Origin: Haematobia irritans
Lineage: Eukaryota; Arthropoda; Insecta; Diptera; Muscidae
Length of the DNA stretch: 64,000 nucleotides
Direction: 5' to 3'
Assembly: GCF_050003625.1 (NCBI RefSeq)
Contig: NC_134398.1
Coordinates: 72,159,635 to 72,223,634, forward strand
In this document: positions 33,335 through 44,914 of the stretch, one piece after another
How the letters are laid out: each line of letters opens with the position of its first letter
Position numbering within the stretch: the first letter of the stretch is position 1
Notes under the pieces: model-generated
Database searches by the model: none
The model's input: only the letters and a program-made list of their open reading frames with translations
What the model was told of the DNA's origin: nothing
Program-made: the position numbers and the translations under genes

Positions 33335-34437
33335 TATTAAAAATGACCCTTCAACAGATGCGTTTAAAACAGAATGTCATTGCTTAACATACTTGCTTGT
33401 ATTTAAGAACATGGTTTGACTTCCCTCATTTTTTTTCAAAATCCATGCCAGAAATGTTCTAAATTTTGTTGAGAATTGCTCCACTTTATAGGGTCTAAAA
33501 TAATTTTTTACCCCCAAAAATATCCCCAAATAAATGTTACCCCTAAAAATCCCCCTAAACGTGTAAAAACCCCTAAATTTGGGGGGAAAACCCCCAACAT
33601 GGTAACACTGACACAACATCCCCATCACTCGCTACCATTTCTCATTATTACATTGCATGCTCTCACTCTCAAAAAATTTCAAGTAGCATCATCTTTACAT
33701 TAAACATATTCCACTTAGACGAATATCTCTGTACTATGCATTAGTTCATCTGTCCATAATTTACTCTAAAAACAATACAATTAAATGAATATCAGTATAA
33801 GAACTATGAAACGTCTAACTTAAAATTAGCAAAAACTTCATAAAATGATAATTACCCATTTTTGACGAAAACGTCTATAAATTTAATTACATGTGAACTA
33901 AAAATATTTCATTGAGAAATGTTGTACCAACTATTATTAACTATAGGAATTGCCAGTAAGAAATTGCTATCCGCTTTCAAGTTCAATTTTCGTAAAAAAA
34001 TATTTTCTCATACAAAAAAAATCTTATGGTAAATTGCACTTATTATTTAGAAAATACTTTACATTTTACAAGTAGTTTTATAGCATGACAAACGAATTTT
34101 TAACTACCAGTTAAGAAATTTTTAAAGGAAATTTCCATCGTATTTTGTAGGTCATGAACTAAACGATTGCTACTTAAAATTTGTAAAATTTCCTTTCGAG
34201 TAGTTAATTTTCGTTAAAGATACGAAAAATGAACTAAAATTCTGGAAAATTCTTGTAATAAATTATTGTAAAAATCTTCTTAAATTTACGAGACACTTTT
34301 TTTTCTGTGCACTGTATGAATGTTACCTGATAATTGAAGATTCCAAAATGAAGTCGAATGAAGGGGTTGTTATTCTTTTTTTATGCACCATCACGAACAT
34401 TGATAGACTTATTGTTTGTTATTTATGTTCAATAATT

Positions 34438-34651
34438 GTCACCGTGGTGCAATGGTTAGCATGCCCGCCTTGCATACACAAGGTCGTGGGTTCGATTCCT
34501 TCTTCGACCGAACACCAAATAGTTTTTCAGCGGTGGATTTTCCCAACTCTGTAATGCTGGTGACATTTCTGAGGGTTTCAAAGCTTCTTTAAGTCGTTTC
34601 ACTGCAATGTGGAAAGCCGTTCGGACTCGGCATAATACGATCCTCTCACTA
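34438..34651 (+). repeat. SINE, 5' part, truncated by a transposon insertion
   Basis: tRNA-like head (caccgtggtgcaatggttag, gggttcgattcc) and body to 'gttcggactcgg', then TA and the right CACAG element. A 23-bp direct repeat starts at 34415 just before it and recurs at 37514. Confidence 0.85.
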
Positions 34652-37241
34652 CACAGAAAAAAAGTGTCTCGTAAATTTAAGAAGATTTTTACAATAATTT
34701 ATTACAAGAATTTTCCAGAATTTTAGTTCATTTTTCGCATCTTCAACGAAAATTAACTACTCGGAAGGAAATTTTACAAATTCTAAGTAGCAATCGTTTA
34801 GTTCATGGCCTACAAAATACGATGGAAATTTCCTTAAAAAACTGGTAGTTAAAAATTCGTTTATCATGCTATAAAACTACTTGTGAAATGTAAAGTATTT
34901 TGTAAATAATAAGTGCAATTTACTATAAGATTTTTTTGTATGAGAAAATATTTTTTTACGAAAAATGAACTTGAAAGTGGATAGCAATTTCTTTCTGACA
35001 ATTCCTATAGTTAATAATTGTTGGTAAAAAATTACCCAATGAAATATTTTTAGTTCACATGTAATTAAATTTATAGACATTTTCGTCAAAAATGGTAGAT
35101 AACATTTCTTGAAAATTTTGCAAATTTTAAGTTAAACGTTTCATTGTTCGTAAACTGGTGTGCCTTTACGAATATTATTCTTAGAGTAAATTGTCTGCAG
35201 ATGCGATGAACTAATGCATAGTACAGAGATCTTTATCGGCATAGTGGAATGTGATTAATGTAAAGATGATGTTACTTGAGTTTTGTTGTGTATACATGAG
35301 CGTGGGGTTGTTTTTATTTTTGTTCATTTAGTGGTTTGCGTGTGTGTGTGTTTGTTATTCGCGGATGGTTTATTTGGCTGGATGAGGTGTTGTTTTCAAT
35401 AAAGGCACATGTGTTTTTGTTGTTGTAGGAATGTTTTGGCTTTGCTTGGTTTTGTTTGGCATGCTTCAGTTGTATAGTTGGCGTTGGCGTGGGCTGTTGC
35501 ATTTTTTAAGTAGGTATGCAACAAGGGAGTATAAAGGCATGGAATATTTTGGATTTTTGAGACATATATTGGTGTTTGTTTATTAAACCTTTTAAATGAA
35601 AGTTATTAATATTTTATCGGTAGTTTAGAAAAAAGTTATTACGAATATTTAGGAAAATATGTTGAAAGTGTATTGAAATTTTTATTATTCTATGTAAAAA
35701 ATTAATATTCAATTCCAGATGAATTTAGAAAATTTTTGTTATATCTCAGCGTATAGTTTATTCATAAATTGGTAAGTATTTTTTTAATATGACTTTCTTT
35801 TAAAAAGAATATTTTTTATGTATATTATTTTTTGTTAATTAATTTTTTGGAAACCAGTTTAATGTTTTTCTTTGTTGTAAAAACAATATTTAATTTCAGA
35901 GCAACTCCAGATGGATTCGAACAAATAAAAAATAGAGAATTGGTAAGTTTTCTTTTAAAAATTGGCTTTATTTTAACTAGAATATTTACGTTTTGTGACC
36001 TTTTTATCATCAAAATTACAGGTTTTTAATGCCTTATTTTAGTTTTTCTTTAATCAAATTTTTTGGAAACCAATGTAATATTTTTAATGTAAAAACAAAT
36101 ATTTAATTTCAGAATAACCCCTTAAACATTTGGACAAATTTTTAGTACTCCTTTGCCTGTAATTTAATAGTGAATTGGTAAGGATTCTTTAACTTTCTTT
36201 TAGCCCTGGACAGTCATCCTTATTTTTTGTACATTAACGTCAGCCTTCGTCATTTTGACTACGGCTCATTTCAAGACGCTAAAATTTTCATCGTGAGCGA
36301 AAAAGTGAACCAAACTTGAGTTTATTTTCTTATTCAATTTGGTTTTAAGTAGTATAAAACAAAAATTCATAAAACGGTCGAATTAGTATAACTTAAATTC
36401 ACCATTTACCAATAGACTAAAATGCATTTTAAATCGAAAATGAAATTACGTGTCGTCATTTTGACGAATGATGACTGTCTAGGGTTATCAAGAATATTTG
36501 GTTTTTAATGAGATACGTGAGATACGTTTTCCAAAGAAAAGTTGAATTCTTTACAGCATTTGATAAAATGCCCCAAATATGGTAAGTTACAAGCTAAAAT
36601 GAATAATTAAAAATTATATTTCATTACATGGTGTTAATTTTTAACAATGTTCATTATTGTTTCCATTTTTTCCAGCAAGATATGTGAAAAAACTACCTAC
36701 GATGAATAAAAAAAAGGATAAGTCAAAATGTCCAAACAGCGGGTTCAAATGAACTACTCTCTGTTCCACGTGGTCATAATTTTTATTCACAAAAAACATT
36801 GTATTAAGAACTTTCATCATAAGTTTTTATAATAAAGTACTTTTGCTTAAAGAAAGTTTAATTTTAATGTATGAAAATTTTCATAATAGTAAAACGGTTT
36901 GTTGTTCTTTAATTATTTAATTTCTCTGTACTGTGGAATGATTGATTTAAAAATAGTTTAGTCGTCGACATTTTAAAGAGACTGTTAACCAATTTTTATT
37001 ATCGGGTTTCCCACAAAATAAGCAAGTAAACCAAAATAATACTGACTTTTTAACTTGGTAGGGGTATATAAATCTTATGGTGTTGTAAAAATGAACTAAA
37101 CTACAATGTTATAGATGAACTAAAATTTAAGAAAATTATAAACTAGACAAGTTGAAAAAAATCTTAAGGGCTAAATCATGGTCAATATTACTACAGTTTA
37201 GTTCATTTTGCAATGGAAAAGGGTTCATTGTTTTTTCAGTG
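34652..37241. mobile_element. CACTG/CACAG-ended transposon, right copy
   Basis: It runs from CACAGAAAAAAAGTGTCTCG at 34652 to ...gttcattgttttttcagtg at 37241, flanked by TA (34650-34651, 37242-37243). It pairs along its length, inverted, with the left copy. It contains one extra insertion, a piggyBac-like MITE at 36204-36484. It keeps the empty sites for the LINE (near 35779) and hAT-like element (35284-35291) found in the left copy. Its short open frames lack recognisable domains. Confidence 0.88.
36204..36484. mobile_element. piggyBac-like MITE, copy 1
   Basis: Ends CCCTGGACAGTCATCC and ...gactgtctaggg are inverted repeats, flanked by TTAG and TTAT, which look like mutated TTAA duplications. 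It matches 51388-51674 inverted. The left partner arm lacks it. Confidence 0.8.
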
Positions 37242-37254
37242 TAACATTTAGAGA

Positions 37255-37510
37255 GCCACTGTGGTATAATGGTTATCATGCCCTCCTTGCATACATGCCG
37301 TCGTGGATTCAACCCCTGTTTCGACCGAACACAAAAAGTTGTTTAACCGTGGGTTATAAAAAGTAGGTCCCTAGTCATTGAGCTAAACATATAATCGGGC
37401 AGCACTCAGTGATAAGAGAGAAGTTCACCAACGTGGTATCACAATGGACTGAATAGTCTAAGTGAGCCTGATATATCGGGCTGTCACCTAATCTAAAACC
37501 TAAAAACCTA
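37255..37510 (+). repeat. SINE, variant subfamily
   Basis: Head 'gccactgtggtataatggtt' with mutated B-box 'ggattcaacccc', then the body with cgggcagcactcagtgataa and a degraded cctaa tail. It shares the shorter body with 6340-6590. It is followed by the second copy of the 23-bp direct repeat (37514-37536). Confidence 0.8.
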
Positions 37511-37539
37511 TTTTTTGTTATTTATGTTCAATAATTTTG

Positions 37540-39224
37540 AAAAAAAAAACGAAACATTTTCTCACTAATTTAAAATAACAAAAAATTAATTTTTATTTAT
37601 TTTATTATTTTTTTAACAATCTCTCCGTATACCATAACAACGTGATTCCAACTAAAAAAAAAACAACCCACGCGCAAACATATCGATTACATCGATAACA
37701 GGTATCGTTTACAGGATAAAAGAAATATAGGAAAATTTCCTATATTCTAACAAGTGTGTTTCCTTAAGTTTTGAAAGGATTGAACACTTCTTAGTACGAA
37801 TGAACTAAAATATTTGTCTATGCCAAATGCTATTCGTATGTATGATAAGCTTTCTATAATAAAGGATGTCAGTGTTATCGTTTTATAAGAAATTTTACTA
37901 AATTTGAGGAAACTTGGTTTTAGTTCGGTTTTTGTTTATTTTTACGAATGCTTTGTTATCAGTGAAAAAAAAAATTCTTGTTCAGTAGTAAATTCTTATA
38001 CCCAACGAAGAAAACAGTATTAGTAAAATTCCATGCCCTATTCTAGTTAATGAACAATTCCTAACTGCTTTCAGTTTAGGATTTTTTACTGAAACAAGTA
38101 AATTTTATTATTTCGCACAAAAATTTAACTTAATGGAAATAAAATGGCTAAACTAAATTGATAAACATTTTTTCCTTTAGTTTCGAAGGCACATTTTTCT
38201 GGATGAAGCAAATGAAAATTTTAGTACGATTCCCAAAAATAGTAAGAATGGATGGAGAATGAGTATGTTTATTTATTTATTTTATTTATTCATTATTAAG
38301 TTACAATTAAAATTGATAACTTAAAACAAGTTTGATGGCTATGACAACTAAGGTCTTAAGCTCGCAAGGTGTATTTATAACAAAAATAGTAAGAATGAAC
38401 TACTGTACGGTTGAAATGGTCATTATTTGGCGCTAACGATTTTATTCTTTACTTTTAGTAAATTTTTTGTTCTATGAGAGGGTGAATTTCGTGAGTTGTA
38501 GTTAAAAAGTACACCAAGGTATTAAATTTCCTGGTTTTAACAACGATTTGTGAAAGTCTCAAAATGTGAAGTACTATTTAGTTCAATTTTCACACAACAT
38601 AGTTCATTCTTGCTATAAAAAAGGTTTACTTTTTTCTGTGCAATTTATTAAAATGAAATCTTGGCCTATATTTGAAGCTTTTTTTTTAACATTAATTCAA
38701 TGAATCAATATCTCTGTTAATTTAAAGAAAATTGGCCTTTTTTAATGAGGAACTCAAAGATTACAAAGATTTTTGTAATAAATTTAATTTGAACAAGTAA
38801 GAAAAGTCTAAAATCGAGCGGGGCCGACTTTAATATATCCTGCACCACTTTGTAGATCTAGATTTTCGATAGCATCTCAAATCCCTCAAATTTGTTGGGT
38901 GATAAAGGTTTATGTTAAGATTTAAATATATGTATATGAGATACATATATTTAAGTCTAACTCGATCTGGCCAAATTTGTGAGATTTCCACAAAATCTAT
39001 AGACTTAAATCTAAGTTGATTAGCGCCCAGGGTGGAACACAACGTTAGAAAAAATATGGGAAATATTTAAATCTAAATTAATTTTATAGGACACTTTGCA
39101 TTTATGATTTATCGGTCGATAATATGTATAAGATTTATAGAAAAATTTAAGTCATTTGTTGATTGTATGGTCTGTGCAGAATTTCAAGTAAATCAGAGTG
39201 AAATTTTGAACTACGGTGGTCATA
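37540..39224. other. Intergenic DNA with repeat debris
   Basis: 38460-38640 is the inverted partner of 2272-2385 and ends in ctgtg. 38650-38780 resembles CACTG subfamily B. 38790-39060 looks like a degraded end of the 153-bp-array family ('gcggggccgactttaatata'). No gene seen. Confidence 0.5.
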
Positions 39225-39707
39225 TGTGCCCAACAAAAAAAAAAAAAACAATGGAAGTTTTTCTAAAGACACAACCTTCCAACAATTTCGTCCCAAAGAT
39301 CTTCTTTATTTTGACTGCACATGAAGTTCTTTTAATTCAGGTTGTTATAACTCGCTTTTTTAATATTTTTAATGGGTAATTTTAATTTTTTGTTTCAAAT
39401 AAGTTAAAAACAGAGTAAGAAATAATAAAATGGTACAAAATATTTAAATTTTGTCGAAAAAATGCTGAAACCACTAAAAATAATAAGAAAATTATAAAAA
39501 CTATTTACTTGACATAATATAACAAAATTGTTTAATTCACATATAAACCTGTGAACTCGGATCACAACTTAAGAAGTGATGTGAATTTAGTGAATTGGTG
39601 GATATGATAAGCCCATGTTAAATTCATCGCTTCTGCGCCAATTTTGCACCACTTCCGGATCCAAAAGATCATGTTCACTACATTTTTGGAGACGCTTTTT
39701 TGCTGGG
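39225..39707. repeat. MITE family R2, copy (CCCAGCAAAAAA ends)
   Basis: Starts cccaacaaaaaaaaa and ends cttttttgctggg, an inverted pair. The interior (gatcttctttattttgactg, 'gataagcccatg', 'caccacttccggatcc') is shared with 40826-41385 and 44177-44660. Confidence 0.7.
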
Positions 39708-39739
39708 TGGTTGGTCCATTTCCCTTAGGGTGCATATCG

Positions 39740-40015
39740 GCCAAAAGGTATATACGGGAGCTATATCTAAATCTGAACCGATTTCAACCAAATTCTACTC
39801 CATGTGCAAAATTTCAAGTAAATCGGAGGGAAACTATCAACTCTGTGGTCATTCGGCCTGCATAGTAAGAAACTTTGGCTTCTCGGGCCATATTTGTTCA
39901 TATCGGACGAAAGATATATATGGGAGCTATATCTAAATCTGTTTTCTTCTAAAATCAGTAGAGTACTATTCTGACCCAAACAACATGCTAGTGCCAAATT
40001 TGAAGTCGATTGGAC
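39740..40015 (+). repeat. Fragment of a 'gctatatctaaatctg' repeat
   Basis: Two ~120-bp units (atatacgggagctatatcta) resembling 1490-1690. No ends visible. Confidence 0.55.
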
Positions 40016-40825
40016 TAAAACAGCACAGAAAAAATATCTCTAACATTTCTCCAATTAAAATTTTAATTGATTTTTAAAATATATTCAATTAGAAATTTAA
40101 TTGGTTCAACCAAATTTGTAATTGAAACAAAAATCATTCACAAAAATTAATTGTATCATTTAATTTTTTAATTGTATGGAAGTGTCATTTGTTTAGAGAA
40201 ACCAAATTCGACGTCGTATCATTTACATCTAAGAACAAAATGTCTTGAATGAAAAACTTAAAAAAAGAAAAACACTGCGTCCTTAATTTATATATACTTT
40301 TTGTCTTTGAAGTCTTTGGAAATATCTATCTTTAAAACAAGAAAAATATTTTTGTACGTACGACAAAATATTTCTATGCATATCAATATATGCAAAATTA
40401 TATTGATATAAATAAAATTTACCTTCATTGTTTATCTATTTCATTGGAAAACTATTCAATTAATTCGGAGAAGATTAGAAAATGTCTTTTTTCCTTACCT
40501 CTGTGGCAGTACTTGAAGAAAAGATAATTGAAATTAATGAGTTAGTATCTATAAATTCTAATAAATATTTTACCATTTATATCTATTGGAATTCTAATGG
40601 GCGGAGGTAAGAAATGATAACGTTGATGAAATGCCGTCAAAATATTTTTCTGAATGGATAAAAGTAACAACTCATTCGTTTCTTGGAAATTATTTTTAGG
40701 GTTGAACAGACATAATGACCTTGAACCAGTCATATATTTTGTCCACTATTGGTACAAAAATATAAATGCGAGTTAGCTTTTCAAATTTTAAACTATATTC
40801 ATAGGACTGCTTACATTAATACCCA
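40016..40825. other. Intergenic DNA with one CACAG-type end
   Basis: CACAGAAAAAATATCTC at 40024 looks like an element end, and the following 'aattaaaattttaattg' is palindromic. No partner end was found and no gene seen. Confidence 0.45.
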
Positions 40826-41385
40826 GCAAAAAAAAATTGGAAATTGTTCCTAAGGCACAACTTTAAAAGTAGAAATGCGCTCCGAAAGATGTACTTTATT
40901 TTAACTACGCAGGAAGTTCTATAAACTCACTTTTTTAAAACTCGCTTTTTTCATATTTTTAAGGGATAATTTTAACTTTTTTTGTTTCAAATACGTTAAA
41001 AACAGAGTAAGAATTAATGAAAAGCTACAATTTATTAAAATTTTATCGAAAAAGATGATAATTCTATTCTAGGAAGATTGCGAATTTTTGAAAATATATG
41101 AGGCCAAACGTTTCAGACAAGCCATATAGAATGCATTAGAAATCATAAAAACTTATAAAAATTTTTTATTTACCAAAATATCACATTTTTTTTAATTCAC
41201 AAACACTGAATTCGGATCACACCTTAATAAGTGATGCAAAATCAATGCAACGGTTTTTAAAATGGTGGACCTACGTCCTATGACAAGCCCATGTTAAATT
41301 CATCGCTCCTGCACCAAGTTTGCACCACTTCCGGATCCAAAAAGAACATTCTCAGTATTTTTTTGGCGACGCTTTTTCGAGATTG
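40826..41385. repeat. MITE family R2, copy
   Basis: Starts cccagcaaaaaaaaattgg and runs to 'ggcgacgctttttcgag', where the right end is degraded. It shares 'cctatgacaagcccatgtta' with the other copies. Confidence 0.65.
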
Positions 41386-41550
41386 CGATGAAAAAATCTT
41401 TGGAGTTTCAAAAAGAAATTTTTGCATTTCGGATAACTTGTGTATAAAAAGTGTCCTTATGTAGTAATAATTCTACAAATATCTGATTGATCTTTGAAAT
41501 ATTTTTTTTAAATGGAATCCCTTCAAATTACCACCAAAGTTTCCTCTCTG

Positions 41551-42160
41551 CACTGAAAAAAATATTGCCGTGAGTTCAAAGATTTCATGTCTTTAAAATA
41601 CGAATGCAAATTTTGCTTAGCATAGAAGACGCATTTCTCTAATATAAAGTTTATTTCCTTGTCCAAAAGTCGATAAACTTTTCAATGAAATCTTATTGTC
41701 CCTATAATTGTGTACTTGCTTCTAGGAAGCAAATTTTAATTTTTTGTTTTTTCATCTTTTTTTCTTCATATGCTATCAAAGTCCAAATTAAGACTCGACT
41801 TCCAGTAAAAATTATGCTATGTTTCAAGTAAAAAACGTCTTTAAAAAAAGTGTTGAAAAACGGGTCCTATATTGGAACGATTTTTTGCTTTGTAGTCAAG
41901 ATGCAAAAAGACAACAAATTTAAAGACAATTTCATTAAATTTAAAGAATTTTTCTGAATTATTAAAGTCAAGTTGACCTTAGCCCAAACATTTTTTCTTT
42001 CATATTATGATATCCATTTTTAAGTCAAATCAATTAATTATAAGCACTTCATTGAAAAGTTGTTCGATTTAGAGAAATGCGTCTTCTATGCTAAGCAAAA
42101 TTTGCATTCGTATTTTAAAGGCATGAAATTTTTGACCTCACGACAATATTTATTTCAGTG
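41551..42160. mobile_element. CACTG-ended DNA element, long terminal repeats
   Basis: Both ends carry the same ~95-bp inverted sequence (CACTGAAAAAAATATTGCCG at left; ...atatttatttcagtg at right). The flanks are TG at left and TA at right, so the duplication is not exact. It abuts and probably truncated the left end of the next repeat. Non-coding. Confidence 0.8.
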
Positions 42161-43166
42161 TACAATCAAATTACTTGGGTTGCGGTAACACTTGCCAATG
42201 GCAAGGTGTCTTAAAAGTTCTTAACACCGTCTTCTCAATTGTAAGTTAGTCCATACGGGGTATATATTAAACAAAAAAAGGACGTATGTAATTCAGTTTG
42301 ACAAAATTTTCTATAGAAATAAAAATTTGGCAAAATTTTCTATAGAACTAAAATTTTGACAAAATTTTCTATAGAAATAAAATTTTGACAAAATTTTCTA
42401 TAGCAATAAAATTTTGACAAAACTTTCTATAGAAATAAAATTTTGACAAAATTTTCTGTAGAAATAAAATCTTGACAAAATTTTGTGTAGTAATAATCTA
42501 TAGAAATACAATTTTGGTAGATTATTTTTTGGGATCGGCTATATTTATAACTATAGACCGATGTGGACCAATTAGGCCATGATTGTTAGCGGCTATATAC
42601 TAGCGCAATGTACCAAATTTCACCACGTACCAAATTTCAACCGAATCGGATGAATTTTGCTCCTCCAAGAGCTCTGGGGGTCAAATCTTGGGATCGGTTT
42701 AAATGGGGGTTATATATAATTAAGACCGGTATGGACCAATTTGGCATGGTTGTTAGAGACCATATACTAACATGACGTACCCAATTTCAACCGGATCGGG
42801 TGAACTTTGCTCTTCCAAGGGGCTCCGGAGGTCAAATCAGGGGATCGTTTTAAATGGGGGCTACATATAATTATGGACCGATATGGACCAATTCCTGCAT
42901 GGTTGTTAGAGACCATATACTCACCAATTCCTGCATGGTTGTTAGAGACCATATACTCACACCACGTACCAAATTTCAACCGAATCGGATGAATTTTGCT
43001 CATCCATGAGGCTCCGGAGGTCAAATCGGTTCATATGGGGGTTATATATAATTATGGACCGATGTGGACCAATTTATGGGGTCTTAGAGCAATATTGTCA
43101 TTCCGTATGTGTTACAAACGGAATGACAAAGTTAATATACCTCCATCCCATGGTGGAGGCTATAAA
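42161..43166 (+). repeat. 153-bp-array repeat family member, left end missing
   Basis: It keeps the family's interior ('acttgggttgcggtaacact', 'catggttgttagagaccata') and right end (gttacaaacggaatgaca...'ctataaaaag'). The array is short and irregular, with a local 40-bp direct repeat at 42895-42955. Confidence 0.75.
42298..42513. repeat. ~29-bp minisatellite
   Basis: About seven units of aaattttgacaaaattttct followed by 'atagaaat', with single-base differences. Confidence 0.9.
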
Positions 43167-43558
43167 AAGTTATCGCGCGATGTGGAGGACAATATAGTTT
43201 CCTTAACTAATAATGGGTCTTCATTGCGGAAAATAGCCAAGAAACTAAATATTGGTCAGTCTGTGGTCATTCGCGTCCAAAAAAGACGAAATCCTACTCC
43301 CAAAGAGCAAACCAGAGGCCGACGAAAACTGTTGACCGAAGCAGAACAAGTCCGTAACGCCCAAAAATACTACTGAGTTAGTGAATGGACAGCAAGACGA
43401 GCGCTCCACAACATTATGTTTCAGCTGTAAAAAAATAAGCCTGCATTATCCGAAAAGATTCAAAAGGCGCCAGATGACTGGAAACGTGTTATATGGTCAG
43501 ATGAATCAAAATTTAACCGTTTCCAATTGGACGGTAACAATATTGCTGGCGTCGTCCT

Positions 43559-44914
43559 CATTAGCGTAGCTAGACAATTTTCCTAGGGGGGGGGGGGGCT
43601 ATAGCCCCCCTAGCTAAAACGTTATAGACTGATCTTATAGGTTCAACTAATGTTTTATTTCATAAAATTGAATAAAAAAATAGACATCAAAATAGTTCGA
43701 CAATCAATTTATAATAAATCAACTAAAAGTAACCTACGGGAAATTGGTGCAAACTGCCACTGACGGACCTATCACAGAACTGGTACCTGTGCTCCAGTTA
43801 GTTGCAATTTTCACATTTAGTGAAATAAAATGATCAGAATAACCTTTTGTTCGACATATTTCAAGTTTTTTTTTTCATTTCGGGTTCGATTAGGAGCCCA
43901 AATTGAACGAGATTTCTAAGAGTTTGTCCGAGACTAGTTCCTGAGGACCTGTTTATGGGTTGCTCCTGCTAAATTGTCCCAGGACGTGTCCTTTGGGGTG
44001 AGTCCAAGACGCGTCCTAAAATGTAAGTTTACTCCGTCAATGACAAACCCATGTTAAAGTGGACGGTCCCTTCCATACGTTTTGATCAGAACTGGGACCG
44101 GTCCATACACACCAGGGACTAGTCCTGTACCAGATCTGTGGTTGATCCATTTCCCGTAGGGTAGTTCCACACCTTTCCCAGCAAAAAATTGGGAGTTGTT
44201 CTAAAGGCACAACTATTTTAACTACACAGGAAGTTTTTTTACTTCATTTTTTTTTATATTTTAATGCGTAATTTTTTGTTTTCTTTTTTTAAATAGTTTA
44301 AAAAAGAGTAAGAATAAATAAAATGGCACAAATTATTCAAATTTTGCCACAAAAATGCTAAAAATCGATAATATTTGAAAAAACGTTTCAAACAAGCTTT
44401 AGAATGCATTAAAAATAATAAAAAGGTATAAAAATTATTTATTTGGGTAAATATCACAACATTTTTAATTCACATTCAAAACACTGAATTCGGATCACAC
44501 CTTAAGAAGTGATGCAAATTCATTGCAACGGTTGTTGAAACGGTGGACATTCGTTCTATGACAAGTTCATATTACATTCATCGCTTCTCCGCCAATTTCG
44601 TACCACTTCCAGACCCAAAAAGAACATTTTCACTTCTTTTTTGGCGACGCTTTTTTGCAGCATTATTAAGATATTAATTTATGAAATAATAAGTTCAACC
44701 ACAGCTTTATTTCACAAATATCAGACTTATACCACAACCCAAGTAATTCGATTGTGCATGAAAGTCTTTAGTGGAACTTTGTGCGTTGTACGAGTATATA
44801 CTTGTTTAATTTTTATAAAAATGTAAAATCGTAAATAGGTTTTCAAATTCTGGGGGGGGGCTAAAATTTTTCTGGGCCCTAAGCCCCCTCCCCAGAGGCC
44901 TTCCTACGCTTATG
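43559..44914. mobile_element. hAT-like element with exact 8-bp duplication, inside the Tc1 relic
   Basis: Ends CATTAGCGTAG and (complement) CATAAGCGTAG match at 10 of 11 positions. GTCGTCCT is duplicated exactly at 43551-43558 and 44915-44922. Removing one copy with the element rejoins the Tc1 frame. Subterminal G- and C-runs (13-14 G near 43586, 10 G near 44853) are striking. There is no transposase; a family R2 MITE is nested at 44177-44660. Confidence 0.92.
44177..44660. repeat. MITE family R2, copy nested in the hAT-like element
   Basis: Starts CCCAGCAAAAAATTGG and ends ttggcgacgcttttttgcag; the interior is as in 40826-41385. Alternatively this block belongs to the hAT-like element itself, but the family also occurs without those ends. 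Confidence 0.65.

Larger units (their letters stand above)
31852..33610. mobile_element. hAT-like element with 8-bp target duplication, holding a mariner
   Basis: Terminal inverted repeats CAGTGTTGCCA (left) and CAGTGTTACCA (right, complement). Flanking 8-mers are ACGCAACA (31844-31851) and ACACAACA (33611-33618). The inverted partner copy holds the empty site with ACACAACA at 35284-35291. Ends starting CAG and 8-bp duplications are hAT hallmarks. It has no transposase of its own; C/G-rich subterminal blocks (cccccaaa) lie at both ends. Confidence 0.85.
26168..34309. mobile_element. CACTG/CACAG-ended transposon, left copy, with nested insertions
   Basis: The outer end is CACTGAAAAAACAGTGAACC at 26168; the inner end is the complement of CACAGAAAAAAAAGTGTCTC at 34309. 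CA flanks both sides (26166-26167, 34310-34311). Segments 26168-27610, 31357-31851 and 33680-34309 pair, inverted and in order, with the right copy at 34652-37241. Without the LINE and hAT-like insertions its length is about 2.6 kb, like the partner. I found no transposase of its own. Confidence 0.85.

Noticed and set aside
34348..34554. Open frame with HKVVGSIPSSTEHQ
   Set aside because: It is read straight through the SINE tRNA-like head; the same peptide type appears on the minus strand at 18123-18308 from another SINE head.
26168..37241. Single giant foldback transposon
   Set aside because: Each arm has its own terminal sequences and its own 2-bp flank, and a SINE with a separate target duplication lies between them, so two insertions fit better.
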